Part shown: one piece after another, positions 32,886 to 41,818 of the stretch | How positions within the stretch are numbered: position 1 is the stretch's first letter | Layout: each line of letters starts with the position of its first letter | DNA from: Haloarchaeobius iranensis | GTDB lineage: Archaea > Halobacteriota > Halobacteria > Halobacteriales > Natrialbaceae | Length of the DNA stretch: 64,000 bases | Assembly (NCBI RefSeq): GCF_900103505.1 | Contig: NZ_FNIA01000005.1 | Coordinates: forward strand, 142,019 to 206,018 | Direction: 5' to 3' | Notes under the pieces: model-generated | Databases searched by the model: none | Told to the model about the DNA's origin: nothing | Seen by the model: the letters and a program-made list of their open reading frames with translations, nothing else | Made by a program: the position numbers and the translations under genes

Positions 32886-35344
32886 GTCAGCAACAGACAC
32901 AGACGACGACGGTCCGGTCCATCCTCGACCGGGCGCGAGACGACGACGCACAGCTACCGACCGACGAGACCGTCGAGACGCTCGTCGCGGAGATCGAACG
33001 GAACCTCTACGACGGAGCCGGGACCGACGAGGTGTACGAGGCGACAATCCAGTCGCTGACGGCGCGGATCGAGCGCGAACCGGCGTTCAAGCGGGTCGCC
33101 GCCGACGTGTTCCGGCAACGGTACTACCGCGAGCTCATCGGCTCGGACGAGACGGGCGACGAGCTGGACCGGGCGTACCGCCGGACCTTCGTCGAGAACG
33201 TTCGTCGCGGCGTCGACCTCGGCCTGCTCGACGAGCGACTCCGCGACCGGTTCGACCTCGACGCGCTGGCCGACGAACTCGTCATCGAACGCGACGAGAA
33301 GTTCGAGTACATGGCGATGGACACGCTCGCCCAGCGCTACTTCCTCAAGACGGAGGAGGGCGGGGAGCACCTCGAGCTCCCGCAGGCGTTCTGGATGCGC
33401 GTGGCGATGGGGCTGGCCGTCGCCGAGGACGACCCCCAGGCCCGTGCACTGGAGTTCTACGAGGTGCTCTCGAAGCTGGCGTTCACGCCGTCCTCGCCCA
33501 CCCTGTTCCACAGCGGGACGGTCCACCCGCAGCTCTCCTCCTGCTACCTCACGACGGTGGAGGACGACCTCGAGCACATCTTCGACTCGTACAAGCACCA
33601 CGCCCAGCTCTCGAAGTGGAGCGGCGGGCTGGGCAACGACTGGACGAACCTCCGTGCGGCCGGCGCGCTCATCGAGAGCACGGGCGTCGAGTCCACGGGC
33701 ACCGTCCCGTTCCTCAAGATATCGAACGACGTGACGGCGGCCATCAACCGCTCCGGCAAGCGCCGCGGCGCGGCCTGTGCCTACCTGGAGTGCTGGCACC
33801 TCGACTTCCCGGCGTTCGTCGACCTCCGGCGGAACACGGGCGACGAACGTCGGCGCACCCACGACATGAACACCGCCGCGTGGATCCCCGACCTGTTCAT
33901 GGAGCGCGTGGCGGCCGACGAGGAGTGGACGCTGTTCAGCCCCGACGAGGTGCCCGAACTCCACGGGCTCTACGGCAGCGAGTTCGCCGAGCAGTACCGG
34001 GAGTACGAGGCGGCCGCGGACGCGGGCGAGCTCCGCCAGTTCGAGCGCGTCGACGCGGCGGAACTGTGGCGGACGATGCTCACCCGGCTGTTCGAGACGG
34101 GCCACCCGTGGCTGACGTTCAAGGACCCCTGCAACGTCCGGTCGCCGCAGGACCACGTCGGCACGGTCCACTCCTCGAACCTCTGCACCGAGATCACCCT
34201 GAACACCAGCGCGGACGAGCACGCCGTCTGTAACCTCGGGTCGGTGAACCTCGCGACGCACGTCGAGGACGGCGCGCTGAACCGCGACCGCCTCGCCGAC
34301 ACCATCGAGACGGCGATGCGGATGCTCGACAACGTCGTCGACCTGTGCTTCTACCCGACCGACGAGGCCGAGCACGCGAACATGCAGCACCGGCCGGTCG
34401 GCCTCGGCGTGATGGGCTTCCACGACGCGCTCATGCAGCTCGAGGTCCCGATGGCGGGCGAGCGCGCCGTCGAGCTCGCGAACCGCTGGCAGGAGTTCGT
34501 CTCCTACCACGCCATCCTGAACAGCGCCCGGCTGGCGAGCGAGCGCGGCGCGTACCCGAGCTACGAGGGCTCGAAGTGGGACCGCGGGCTGCTCCCGCAG
34601 GACACCGTCGACCTGCTCGAGGAGGAGCGCGGCCGGGACATCCCGACCGACCGCACGGAGACCCTCGACTGGTCGGTCGTCCGCGAGCACGTCGACACCC
34701 ACGGGATGCGCAACTCGAACACCATGGCCATCGCGCCGACGGCGACCATCTCGACCATCAACGGGACGTCGCCCTCCATCGAGCCCATCTACTCCAACCT
34801 CTACGTGAAGTCCAACATGTCCGGCGACTTCACCGTCGTCAACGACCAGCTCGTCGCCGACCTCAAGCAAGAGGGCCGCTGGGACGACGAGCTGGTCGAC
34901 CGCATCAAGTTCCACGACGGCTCCATCCAGGAGATCCCCGAGATACCGGCCGAGACCCGCGAGCTGTACCGCGGCGCGTTCGAGATCGACCCGCGCCACC
35001 AGCTCCGGCTCACCGCCCACCGACAGACGTGGATCGACCAGTCGATCTCGCACAACGTCTTCTTCCCGTCGACCGACGGCTCGCTGCTCGGCGACGTCTA
35101 CCGGACGGCGTGGGAGCTCGGGCTGAAGACCACGTACTACCTCCGCACCCTCGGTGCCTCCCAGATAGAGAAGTCGACGCTCGACATGGGCGAGTACGGT
35201 CGCACGCAGCACCGCGACGGCGGCCCGGACGCCGGCGACGACGACGGGACCGCCGCCGACGGCGGCCGCGCCGGCGAGCACGGCCGCACGGCCGACGAGG
35301 AGCTCTGCCGCGTCGAGGACCCGACCTGCGACGCGTGCCAGTGA
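32882..35344 (+). CDS. nrdA: Class I ribonucleotide reductase, large subunit
   Basis: 820-residue large subunit that reduces ribonucleoside diphosphates. Active-site residues by alignment to E. coli NrdA: C221 in LSSCYLT (C225), N433-C435-E437 in SNLCTEI (N437, C439, E441) and C450 in AVCNLGS (C462). The C-terminal redox pair is CDAC in the last residues. The N-terminus begins with about 35 residues and then aligns with the region after the ATP cone (NLYDGAGTDEVYEATIQS), so the dATP activity cone is missing. Co-translated with nrdR; nrdB follows 24 bases downstream. Confidence 0.93.
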   Translation: MSQQQTQTTTVRSILDRARDDDAQLPTDETVETLVAEIERNLYDGAGTDEVYEATIQSLTARIEREPAFKRVAADVFRQRYYRELIGSDETGDELDRAYRRTFVENVRRGVDLGLLDERLRDRFDLDALADELVIERDEKFEYMAMDTLAQRYFLKTEEGGEHLELPQAFWMRVAMGLAVAEDDPQARALEFYEVLSKLAFTPSSPTLFHSGTVHPQLSSCYLTTVEDDLEHIFDSYKHHAQLSKWSGGLGNDWTNLRAAGALIESTGVESTGTVPFLKISNDVTAAINRSGKRRGAACAYLECWHLDFPAFVDLRRNTGDERRRTHDMNTAAWIPDLFMERVAADEEWTLFSPDEVPELHGLYGSEFAEQYREYEAAADAGELRQFERVDAAELWRTMLTRLFETGHPWLTFKDPCNVRSPQDHVGTVHSSNLCTEITLNTSADEHAVCNLGSVNLATHVEDGALNRDRLADTIETAMRMLDNVVDLCFYPTDEAEHANMQHRPVGLGVMGFHDALMQLEVPMAGERAVELANRWQEFVSYHAILNSARLASERGAYPSYEGSKWDRGLLPQDTVDLLEEERGRDIPTDRTETLDWSVVREHVDTHGMRNSNTMAIAPTATISTINGTSPSIEPIYSNLYVKSNMSGDFTVVNDQLVADLKQEGRWDDELVDRIKFHDGSIQEIPEIPAETRELYRGAFEIDPRHQLRLTAHRQTWIDQSISHNVFFPSTDGSLLGDVYRTAWELGLKTTYYLRTLGASQIEKSTLDMGEYGRTQHRDGGPDAGDDDGTAADGGRAGEHGRTADEELCRVEDPTCDACQ

Positions 35345-35368
35345 TACTGTCCCCACCGCTACAACCCT

Positions 35369-36361
35369 ATGCCACTCATCGACACCGACGCCGAACACGA
35401 CCCGAACAAGATACTGCCCATCGACTACGACTGGGCCCGCGAGTACTACACAGCGGGCGTCGCCAACAACTGGGTGCCCGCCGAGATCCCGATGCAGGAG
35501 GACGTCTCACAGTGGAACGGCGACGCGCTCACCGACGCCGAGCGCCAGCTCGTCGAGTGGAACCTCGGCTTCTTCTCGACGGCGGAGTCGCTGACCGCGA
35601 ACAACATCGTCCTCGCGCTGTACGAGTACGTCACCGCGCCGGAGTGCCGCCAGTACCTGCTCCGGCAGGCCTACGAGGAGGCCATCCACACCGACACGTT
35701 CATCTACTGCTGTGACACGCTCGGCTTCGACCCCGACTACCTCTACGGGATGTACGACCGTGTGCCAGCCATCCGCGAGAAGGACGAGTTCGTCGTCGAC
35801 CTCACCCAGGTGCTCGACGACCCCGGGTTCACCATCGAGAGCGACGCGGACGTCCGCGCACTGCTGCGCGACCTCGTCGGCTTCTACGTCATCATGGAGG
35901 GGATCTTCTTCTACGCCGGCTTCGCCATGATGCTCGGGCTGAAGCGGCAGGGGAAGATGGTCGGCATCGGCCAGCAGTTCGAGTACATCATGCGCGACGA
36001 GTCGCTCCACGTCGGCTTCGGCGTGGACCTCGTCCAGCAGATCCGCACCGAGCACCCCGGCGTCTGGACCGACGAGTTCGGCGCGGAGGTCGTCGACCGC
36101 ATCACCCGGGCCGTCGAGCTGGAGCAGCTGTACGCCCGGGAGGCCTGCCCCGACGAGATACTCGGTATGGGCCCCGAGCAGTTCGCGGAGTACGTCGAGC
36201 ACGTCGCGGACCGGCGGCTCGGCCAGCTCGACCTGCCCGAACAGTACGGCACGGACAACCCGTTCCCCTGGATGTCCGAGCAGGTCGACCTCAACAAGGA
36301 GAAGAACTTCTTCGAGACGCAGGTGACGGAGTACCAGAGCGGCGGCAGCCTCGACTGGTAA
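35369..36361 (+). CDS. nrdB: Class I ribonucleotide reductase, small subunit, Phe in place of radical Tyr
   Basis: 330-residue ferritin-like small subunit. Metal ligands by spacing: E73 (TAES), E104 and H107 (EEAIHTDT), E177 (IMEGIFF), E211 and H214 (RDESLHV). The radical tyrosine position, four residues after H107, is F111. E73 replaces the usual Asp. Ligand spacings (31, 3, 73, 34, 3) equal those I recall for the class Ic protein of Chlamydia trachomatis, which uses a Mn/Fe cofactor without Tyr radical. C-terminal tail TEYQSGGSLDW holds the conserved Tyr used to pass the radical to NrdA. Confidence 0.92.
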   Translation: MPLIDTDAEHDPNKILPIDYDWAREYYTAGVANNWVPAEIPMQEDVSQWNGDALTDAERQLVEWNLGFFSTAESLTANNIVLALYEYVTAPECRQYLLRQAYEEAIHTDTFIYCCDTLGFDPDYLYGMYDRVPAIREKDEFVVDLTQVLDDPGFTIESDADVRALLRDLVGFYVIMEGIFFYAGFAMMLGLKRQGKMVGIGQQFEYIMRDESLHVGFGVDLVQQIRTEHPGVWTDEFGAEVVDRITRAVELEQLYAREACPDEILGMGPEQFAEYVEHVADRRLGQLDLPEQYGTDNPFPWMSEQVDLNKEKNFFETQVTEYQSGGSLDW

Positions 36362-36367
36362 CGTCGC

Positions 36368-37012
36368 TCAGGTCCCCGTCCCGCCGCCCCGGCCGGTGCC
36401 CGGCTGCAACCCGCCGCCCGTGTACACCAGACTCGCGAGCAGCAGCAGGACCCCGAGCGGGAGGAGCCACTCGAACACGGTCAGCAGCGTCCCCGACGCC
36501 GACACGCCGACGGCGATGAGCACGGTCGGCCCGCAACAGGCGGTTCCGGAGAGGAGCGCGGGGATGGCCGCGAGCGCGCTGCTGCCGGTTCCGCGCGTGC
36601 GCTCGACGCCACAGGCCTGCGGGTAGCGCCACGCGAGGTAGGTGAGCCCCACGTTCGCGCCGACGAGGCCCGCCAGCACGCCGCCGACGGCGACGTTCAG
36701 CGGGGAGACCAGCCAGCGAGCGACGCCGAGGTCGACGAGCGCGACGGGCTCCCAGGCGAACGGCCCGGTCCGTTCGAGCATCCGCGAGACCGGGTCGGCG
36801 ACGACCGTGACGACCTCGACCGGCAGCCCGGTCCGGATCGCCAGGTCGCCCAGCGCGACGAGGTAGACCGCGAGGTACGCGGCCGCGAGCAGCACCGAGA
36901 CGGCGAGCGCGTCCCGCTGCCCGACGAGCAGGCCGAGCGAGCGGGCGGTGCGGCTGAGCCGACCGCCGATACCGGCGACCACACCCTCGAGGCGGGCCAG
37001 TCGGTCAGGCAT
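36368..37012 (-). CDS. Membrane protein with CC motif
   Basis: 214 residues with about five helices. One helix begins with paired cysteines (SGTACCGPTVLIAVGVSAS), a pattern like the CC-containing helices of mercury transporters such as MerT; elsewhere the protein is unlike MerT. The 5' end overlaps the DUF3179 lipoprotein gene by eight bases, so they are translationally coupled. Metal or thiol-related transport is a guess. Confidence 0.68.
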   Translation of the reverse strand: MPDRLARLEGVVAGIGGRLSRTARSLGLLVGQRDALAVSVLLAAAYLAVYLVALGDLAIRTGLPVEVVTVVADPVSRMLERTGPFAWEPVALVDLGVARWLVSPLNVAVGGVLAGLVGANVGLTYLAWRYPQACGVERTRGTGSSALAAIPALLSGTACCGPTVLIAVGVSASGTLLTVFEWLLPLGVLLLLASLVYTGGGLQPGTGRGGGTGT

Positions 37013-38141
37013 GGACCTTCGTCGAGGGGTAGAACGCGAACCAGGCGAACCACATCGCGTCGAAGGACGGGAGCGGGTCGAGCGGCAGCTCGCCGGCGGC
37101 GTACGTCTCGCCGTCGAGCCGGTAGCCCCCGCCGACGATGGGCGTCGGGACGGCCGCGTCGGCGCTCGGGAGCCGGTAGACGTGGCCCGTGTCGAGCACG
37201 CCGTCCCGGGCGAAGACGACGGGTACGTCGCCCGCAGTGCCGGTGACGACGCGTTCCGCGCGGAGCAGTCGCTCGTGGACCGCGCTCGCGCCGGACGGCG
37301 TCCGCACCCCGTGGAAGACGTCCTTCGCGGGGTGCCGGTCGTCCTCTATCGCGGGGTCGAACAGCGTGCTCTCGCGGGCGTAGTAGCCGCCTCGCGGGTT
37401 GTACGAGCCGTAGGGGTCGCGCCCGTAGTCGCGGACGTAGCCGGTGTCGCGCGTGAGCACACGGCCGTCGGGGTGGGCCTCGCGCCAGCGCCCCCACGTC
37501 GTCCACCGGACGGGGAGGTGCTGGAGGCTCCGCCCCTCGTGCTCGCCCTCGATGGCGGTGCCGAGCACCTGCGGCCACCGGCTGTCGGTCCCGCGGTCGT
37601 ACATCACGAGGTTCGAGTTGAGCAGGTTGCCCGAGACGCCGAACTCGACGCCGCCGCGGCGGTAGCCGATGGCGGTCCCGGTGAGCGGGCAGTACGTGAC
37701 CGCGACGGGCTCGCCGCCCACGGTGTCGTTGACGATCTCGTGCCAGACCAGGATGGACTGGGGGTACGCGCGGGCGTCGCCGTCGACGACGACGGAGAAC
37801 ACGGGGTCGCCGTCCTCGAGGCGGTCGCCCACGTCGTCGGTCGACTCGAACGACGGCTCGTCGACCGAGGGGATGCCGTCCTTCGGCGGGCCGCCGGAGC
37901 GCACCCAGTCCCGCAGCTGGGCGAACGACTCCTCGACGACGAGGGACTCGTTCGCGAGCGGCGGGTCGCCGCTCTCGCCGTTTGACCCGCCGCCCGGGGG
38001 GTCGTCGAGCTGGTTCGCCGCCGGGGCGTCGGTGGTCCCGCCGCCGTCGGAGTCGGAACCGGACCCCAGACAGCCCGCCAGCGCGCTGAGGGCGGCGCCG
38101 GCGCCCGCGAGGAGACGGCGTCGTGTGCTATCCCTTACCAT
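37005..38141 (-). CDS. DUF3179 domain lipoprotein
   Basis: 378 residues. N-terminal Tat-like signal with lipobox (TRRRLLAGAG...LAGCLG, Cys about residue 24), then a Gly/Asp linker. Residues about 105-378 are the DUF3179 domain: FSVVVDGDARAYPQSILVWH, VTYCPLTGTAIGY (conserved Cys) and LNSNLVMYDRGTDSRWPQ. Family function is unknown. Exported, anchored outside the membrane. Overlaps the membrane protein gene that follows, so the two probably work together. Confidence 0.85.
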   Translation of the reverse strand: MVRDSTRRRLLAGAGAALSALAGCLGSGSDSDGGGTTDAPAANQLDDPPGGGSNGESGDPPLANESLVVEESFAQLRDWVRSGGPPKDGIPSVDEPSFESTDDVGDRLEDGDPVFSVVVDGDARAYPQSILVWHEIVNDTVGGEPVAVTYCPLTGTAIGYRRGGVEFGVSGNLLNSNLVMYDRGTDSRWPQVLGTAIEGEHEGRSLQHLPVRWTTWGRWREAHPDGRVLTRDTGYVRDYGRDPYGSYNPRGGYYARESTLFDPAIEDDRHPAKDVFHGVRTPSGASAVHERLLRAERVVTGTAGDVPVVFARDGVLDTGHVYRLPSADAAVPTPIVGGGYRLDGETYAAGELPLDPLPSFDAMWFAWFAFYPSTKVHA

Positions 38142-38252
38142 GGTGGACGGGAAGGGTCGCGTGGGATTAATCGTACGCTGGGCGTGCGTCGCCGCTGCAC
38201 GAGCGTCGACGGCTGGAACGAACCGCAGAAGTGGGTGGTCGGCGGGCCGAGT

Positions 38253-39221
38253 CTACATGTAGCCGAGGTCGCGCAGGCGCTCCATCAGGTCCTCCTTGTC
38301 CTGGGCGCGGCCGGCGCGCTCGGTCGTGTTCTCGAGGTCCTGCAGCCAGGCCGGGTCCTGCTCGGCCTTCTCCGTCGAGACCTCACTTCCCAGGCTGCGG
38401 AAGCCCTCGAAGTACTTCGGCGAGACGGGGATGTCCTCGTGGGTCAGCCCGTTCGGCAGGTCGTCGTAGTCCTGCGGGACGTAGCCCTCGTCGGGGAACT
38501 CGTCGACGGTCTCGGGCACCACGAAGTGCCAGAACGCCTCCCAGACGTCGGCCTCGGCGAACTGGAGGATGGGCTGGATGCGGTCGTGGGGCGGGTAGAT
38601 GTCGGGGTCGTGGCGCGGGCTGAAGAACGTCTCGTCGGCGCGGGCCTCCTGCTCGTCCCAGCGGATGCCCGAGATGATGCCGTCGATGTCCTCGGATTCG
38701 AGCGTGTCGTTCAGCGCCACCGTCTTCAGCAGGTGGTTCCCGACGTACGTGTCGAGCAGGAACGGGAACTCGTCCTCCTCGTACTCGAGGATGTTGCGGA
38801 TGTGGTGCTGGTTGTGCTCGGAGAGGGCGTCGACGGGGATGTCGTCGCCCGGCGTCAGGTCGTGCTCGTCGACGTAGTCGCCCACGTCGCTGTTGCGGGC
38901 GTAGACGACCTCGAGGTCCCACTCGTCGGCCCAGTGCTCGACGAACTCCATCAGCTCGTCGAAGTGCTGGAAGTGGTCGATGAAGACGGTCGTCGGCAGG
39001 TCGTAGCCGTGCTTCTCGGCGACCTCCTTCACGAAGTAGAGGGTGAGCGTCGAGTCCTTGCCACCGGTCCACATCACGGCGGGGTTCTCGTACTGCTCGA
39101 GGCCCTTCTGGGTGACTTCGAGGGCCTTCTCTATCTTGTGCTCGATGGACGGGTAGGTCGCCGGTGTCTCGCCTTCGCCGTCCGTGTAATCGACGTCGAG
39201 ATAGTCGGGGAACTCGCTCAT
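38253..39221 (-). CDS. PAPS-reductase-family protein (CysD/CysH-like)
   Basis: 322 residues. Adenine nucleotide alpha-hydrolase fold with the PP-loop-like VMWTGGKDSTLTLYFV near residue 50, TTVFIDHFQHFDE and GIISGIRWDEQEARAD, then RIQPILQFAEADVWEAFWHF. These segments occur in PAPS reductase and in sulfate adenylyltransferase subunit 2. No C-terminal CxxC of true PAPS reductases is seen, so a sulfate-activation, thiolation or other AMP-forming role is as likely. Tandem TGTAATTA repeats lie at the start codon. C-terminal part is charged and helical. Confidence 0.82.
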   Translation of the reverse strand: MSEFPDYLDVDYTDGEGETPATYPSIEHKIEKALEVTQKGLEQYENPAVMWTGGKDSTLTLYFVKEVAEKHGYDLPTTVFIDHFQHFDELMEFVEHWADEWDLEVVYARNSDVGDYVDEHDLTPGDDIPVDALSEHNQHHIRNILEYEEDEFPFLLDTYVGNHLLKTVALNDTLESEDIDGIISGIRWDEQEARADETFFSPRHDPDIYPPHDRIQPILQFAEADVWEAFWHFVVPETVDEFPDEGYVPQDYDDLPNGLTHEDIPVSPKYFEGFRSLGSEVSTEKAEQDPAWLQDLENTTERAGRAQDKEDLMERLRDLGYM

Positions 39222-39240
39222 GTAATTAGATGTAATTACA
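39222..39240. promoter_or_regulatory. Operator-like TGTAATTA repeats before the PAPS-reductase-like gene
   Basis: TGTAATTAGA (starting one base inside the start codon, 39221) and TGTAATTACA (39231-39240) are tandem, ten bases apart, and the second is a perfect palindrome. One helical turn between copies suits a dimeric regulator. Site touches the start codon, so it lies at or just after the transcription start. Confidence 0.45.
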
Positions 39241-39380
39241 GACTCGCAAAAGTGTCTTTTGGGTTCGGGTCACCAGTAGGTTGTGACGGAATCTAACAGC
39301 CGGCAGACCTGTCCTGCACAAAGCATATGATGGCTGGCATCGTCTGGGTGGCCGTGAGACAGAAGAGCGACGAGTAAAGC

Positions 39381-39854
39381 ATGAACCGGAGAACGGTGTT
39401 ACGCCTGTCCTTGATTGGTCTCCCGGCGACATCCGGCTGTATTGGAACCAATGAAAGCCGGGCGGTAACCAGTATCGAAACGAACAGTTGTAGTGAACAG
39501 TATATAGTTCCAGATATACAAATCGAGAATCAGACTAGCTCGGCGCGGACGGTACACGTCGAGATTCGTGGTGAATCGGGGGAGGAGACGCAACTGCTAT
39601 TCTCGAACACGTATCAGGCACCGGCAGACACCGTCACAGAGGAGTCGGAACGGATATTCAAGGACAACGGGCGCCCGTTCGACACGTACCGGGCCGAAAT
39701 CAGTTCGGGGAGCGGGGAGCAGTCGATGGACGTCAGTTCGGTCGCGGCGGAACCATCCCTCCACAGCGTCCGCGTCATCCTGAGCGATTCCGGGATAACC
39801 GTTCGGGACCATCACGCCGACCCAGGTGAGGACTACAACCCGAACTGCTACTGA
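39381..39854 (+). CDS. Lipoprotein, AT-richer than surroundings
   Basis: 157 residues. Tat-like start MNRRTVLRLSLIGLPATSGC with a lipobox Cys at residue 20; mature part is a small beta-rich domain (VPDIQIENQTSSARTVHVEI) that resembles haloarchaeal lipoproteins with Ig-like folds. Codon use is less GC-biased than in neighbours (for example ATA codons), especially in the first 60 codons, a sign of recent acquisition. Function unknown. Confidence 0.68.
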   Translation: MNRRTVLRLSLIGLPATSGCIGTNESRAVTSIETNSCSEQYIVPDIQIENQTSSARTVHVEIRGESGEETQLLFSNTYQAPADTVTEESERIFKDNGRPFDTYRAEISSGSGEQSMDVSSVAAEPSLHSVRVILSDSGITVRDHHADPGEDYNPNCY

Positions 39855-39987
39855 CTCCTGGTTCGGCGGTTCTCGCGGCTCTCGGACTGACCGCTTCCAC
39901 TCGAAGTGTCACCGGTCCCGCCGGTCATCCGTGGTCCGCAGTTCCGCCACCCGAACCCATTAGCCCCGTCGCCGCCACGTCCGTCGT

Positions 39988-41793
39988 ATGCCATACGATA
40001 TCGAGCGCTATCTCAACGTCCGGAGCGCCTACGGGGCGTCGTTCGGGCCCGAGGGCGAGCGCGTTTCCTTCCTGATGGACACGACCGGCACGCCGCAGGT
40101 CTGGTCGGTCGACGGGCCCGGCGAGTGGCCCAATCAGCGCACGTTCGAGGACGAGCGCGTCGGCTTCGCGTCGTGGTCGCCCGAGCGCGACGAACTCGTC
40201 TACGGGATGGACGAGGGCGGCAACGAGCGGATGCAGTTCTTCCGGATGAGCGGCGACGGCAGTGAGGAGGTCGCGCTCACCGCACACCCGGACGCGAAGC
40301 ACCGCTGGGGCGGCTGGAGCCACGACGGCGAGCGGTTCGCGTTCGCGTCGAACCGCCGCGACGAAAGCGTGTTCGACATCTACGTGCAGGGCCGGGACGA
40401 GACCGGCGACGACGCGACGCTGGTCCACGAGGGCGACGGCTGGCTCAGCGTCGGCGGCTGGAGCCCGAGCGACGACCGTCTCGTCGTCTCGCAGGCGTAC
40501 TCGAACTACGACCAGGACCTCTACGTGCTGGACCTCGAATCGGGCGACTTCGAGCACCTGACGCCCCACGAGGGGAACGTCCGGTACACCAGCGCGTCGT
40601 GGGGACCCGACGGCGACGCCCTGTATCTCTGTACCGACGCCGACTCGGACACGCTCTATCTCGCGCGGCTCGACCTCGCAACCGGCGACCTCGAGACGGT
40701 GGTCGACGGTGGCGACTGGAGCATCGACGGCGTGTCCCTCGACGACGAGACTGGGCGGCTGGTCTACTCGCGCAACGTCGACGGGTACACCGAGCTGACC
40801 GTCGGTAAGCTCGCCGGCAGGACCGACATCGAGGAGTTCCCGTCGCCGGACCTCCCCGGCGGTATCGCGGGCGGCGTCTCGTGGGGGCCCGACGCCGAGC
40901 GGTTCGCCGTCACCGCGACGGGTGCGGCCGTGAACACCAACGTCTACGTCGTCGAGACGGAGACGGGCGCGACCGAACGGTGGACCTACGCCGCGACGGC
41001 GGGCATCCCCGAGTCGTCGTTCCGCGAGCCCGAGCTCGTCCACGTCGAGAGCTTCGACGGCCTCGAGGTACCGGGGTTCCTCACGCTGCCCGACGGCGCG
41101 TCGGCTGCCGACCCGGTGCCGGTCATCGTCTCCATCCACGGCGGCCCCGAGTCCCAGCGTCGCCCGTCGTTCAACCCCGTCAAGCAGTACTACCTGAACC
41201 GCGGCTACGGCTACTTCGAACCCAACGTGCGCGGCTCCGCCGGCTACGGGAAGGCGTACAGCCACCTCGACGACGTGCGCAACCGGATGGACTCCGTCGC
41301 CGACATCGAGGCCTGCCTCGACTGGCTGGAGAGCCAGGGCGCCGTCGACGCGGACCGGCTCGTCGCCATGGGCGGCTCCTACGGCGGGTTCATGGTGCTC
41401 GCGAGCCTCATCGAGTACCCCGAACGGTGGGCTGCGGGCGTCGACATCGTCGGCATCGCCAACTTCGTCACGTTCCTCGAGAACACCGGCGAGTGGCGGC
41501 GCAAGCTCCGCGAGGCCGAGTACGGCTCGCTCGACGAGGACCGCGAGTTCCTCCAGTCCATCTCGCCGACGGAGAACGCCGACGCCATCCGGTCGCCGCT
41601 GTTCGTCATCCACGGCGAGAACGACCCGCGGGTGCCGGTCGGCGAGGCCCACCAGATCGTCGAGGCTGCAGGCGAGCAGGGCGTCCCCGTCCGCGAGCTC
41701 ATCTTCGAGGACGAGGGGCACGGGCTGACGAAGCTCGAGAACAAGGTGGAGGCCCACACCGCGGTCGCTGCCTTCCTCGACGAGCACGTCTGA
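39988..41793 (+). CDS. S9-family peptidase (acylaminoacyl-peptidase type)
   Basis: 601 residues. N-terminal seven-bladed propeller (about 1-340) with repeated W-S-P/H-D-G segments (FASWSPERDELVYG, GGWSHDGERFAFAS, GGWSPSDDRLVVS); C-terminal alpha/beta hydrolase: VIVSIHGGPESQRRP, FEPNVRGSAGYGKAY, MGGSYGGFM (Ser nucleophile), IHGENDPRVPVGEA (Asp) and EDEGHGLTKLEN (His). No signal peptide, so cytoplasmic. Cleaves short or N-acylated peptides. Confidence 0.9.
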   Translation: MPYDIERYLNVRSAYGASFGPEGERVSFLMDTTGTPQVWSVDGPGEWPNQRTFEDERVGFASWSPERDELVYGMDEGGNERMQFFRMSGDGSEEVALTAHPDAKHRWGGWSHDGERFAFASNRRDESVFDIYVQGRDETGDDATLVHEGDGWLSVGGWSPSDDRLVVSQAYSNYDQDLYVLDLESGDFEHLTPHEGNVRYTSASWGPDGDALYLCTDADSDTLYLARLDLATGDLETVVDGGDWSIDGVSLDDETGRLVYSRNVDGYTELTVGKLAGRTDIEEFPSPDLPGGIAGGVSWGPDAERFAVTATGAAVNTNVYVVETETGATERWTYAATAGIPESSFREPELVHVESFDGLEVPGFLTLPDGASAADPVPVIVSIHGGPESQRRPSFNPVKQYYLNRGYGYFEPNVRGSAGYGKAYSHLDDVRNRMDSVADIEACLDWLESQGAVDADRLVAMGGSYGGFMVLASLIEYPERWAAGVDIVGIANFVTFLENTGEWRRKLREAEYGSLDEDREFLQSISPTENADAIRSPLFVIHGENDPRVPVGEAHQIVEAAGEQGVPVRELIFEDEGHGLTKLENKVEAHTAVAAFLDEHV

Positions 41794-41818
41794 GACGCGG
41801 GGGCGGGCGACCCGGTGG

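Noticed and set aside
32954..35398. 814-codon antisense frame under nrdA
   Set aside because: Produced by GC bias opposite a well-supported gene; composition is unlike real haloarchaeal proteins.
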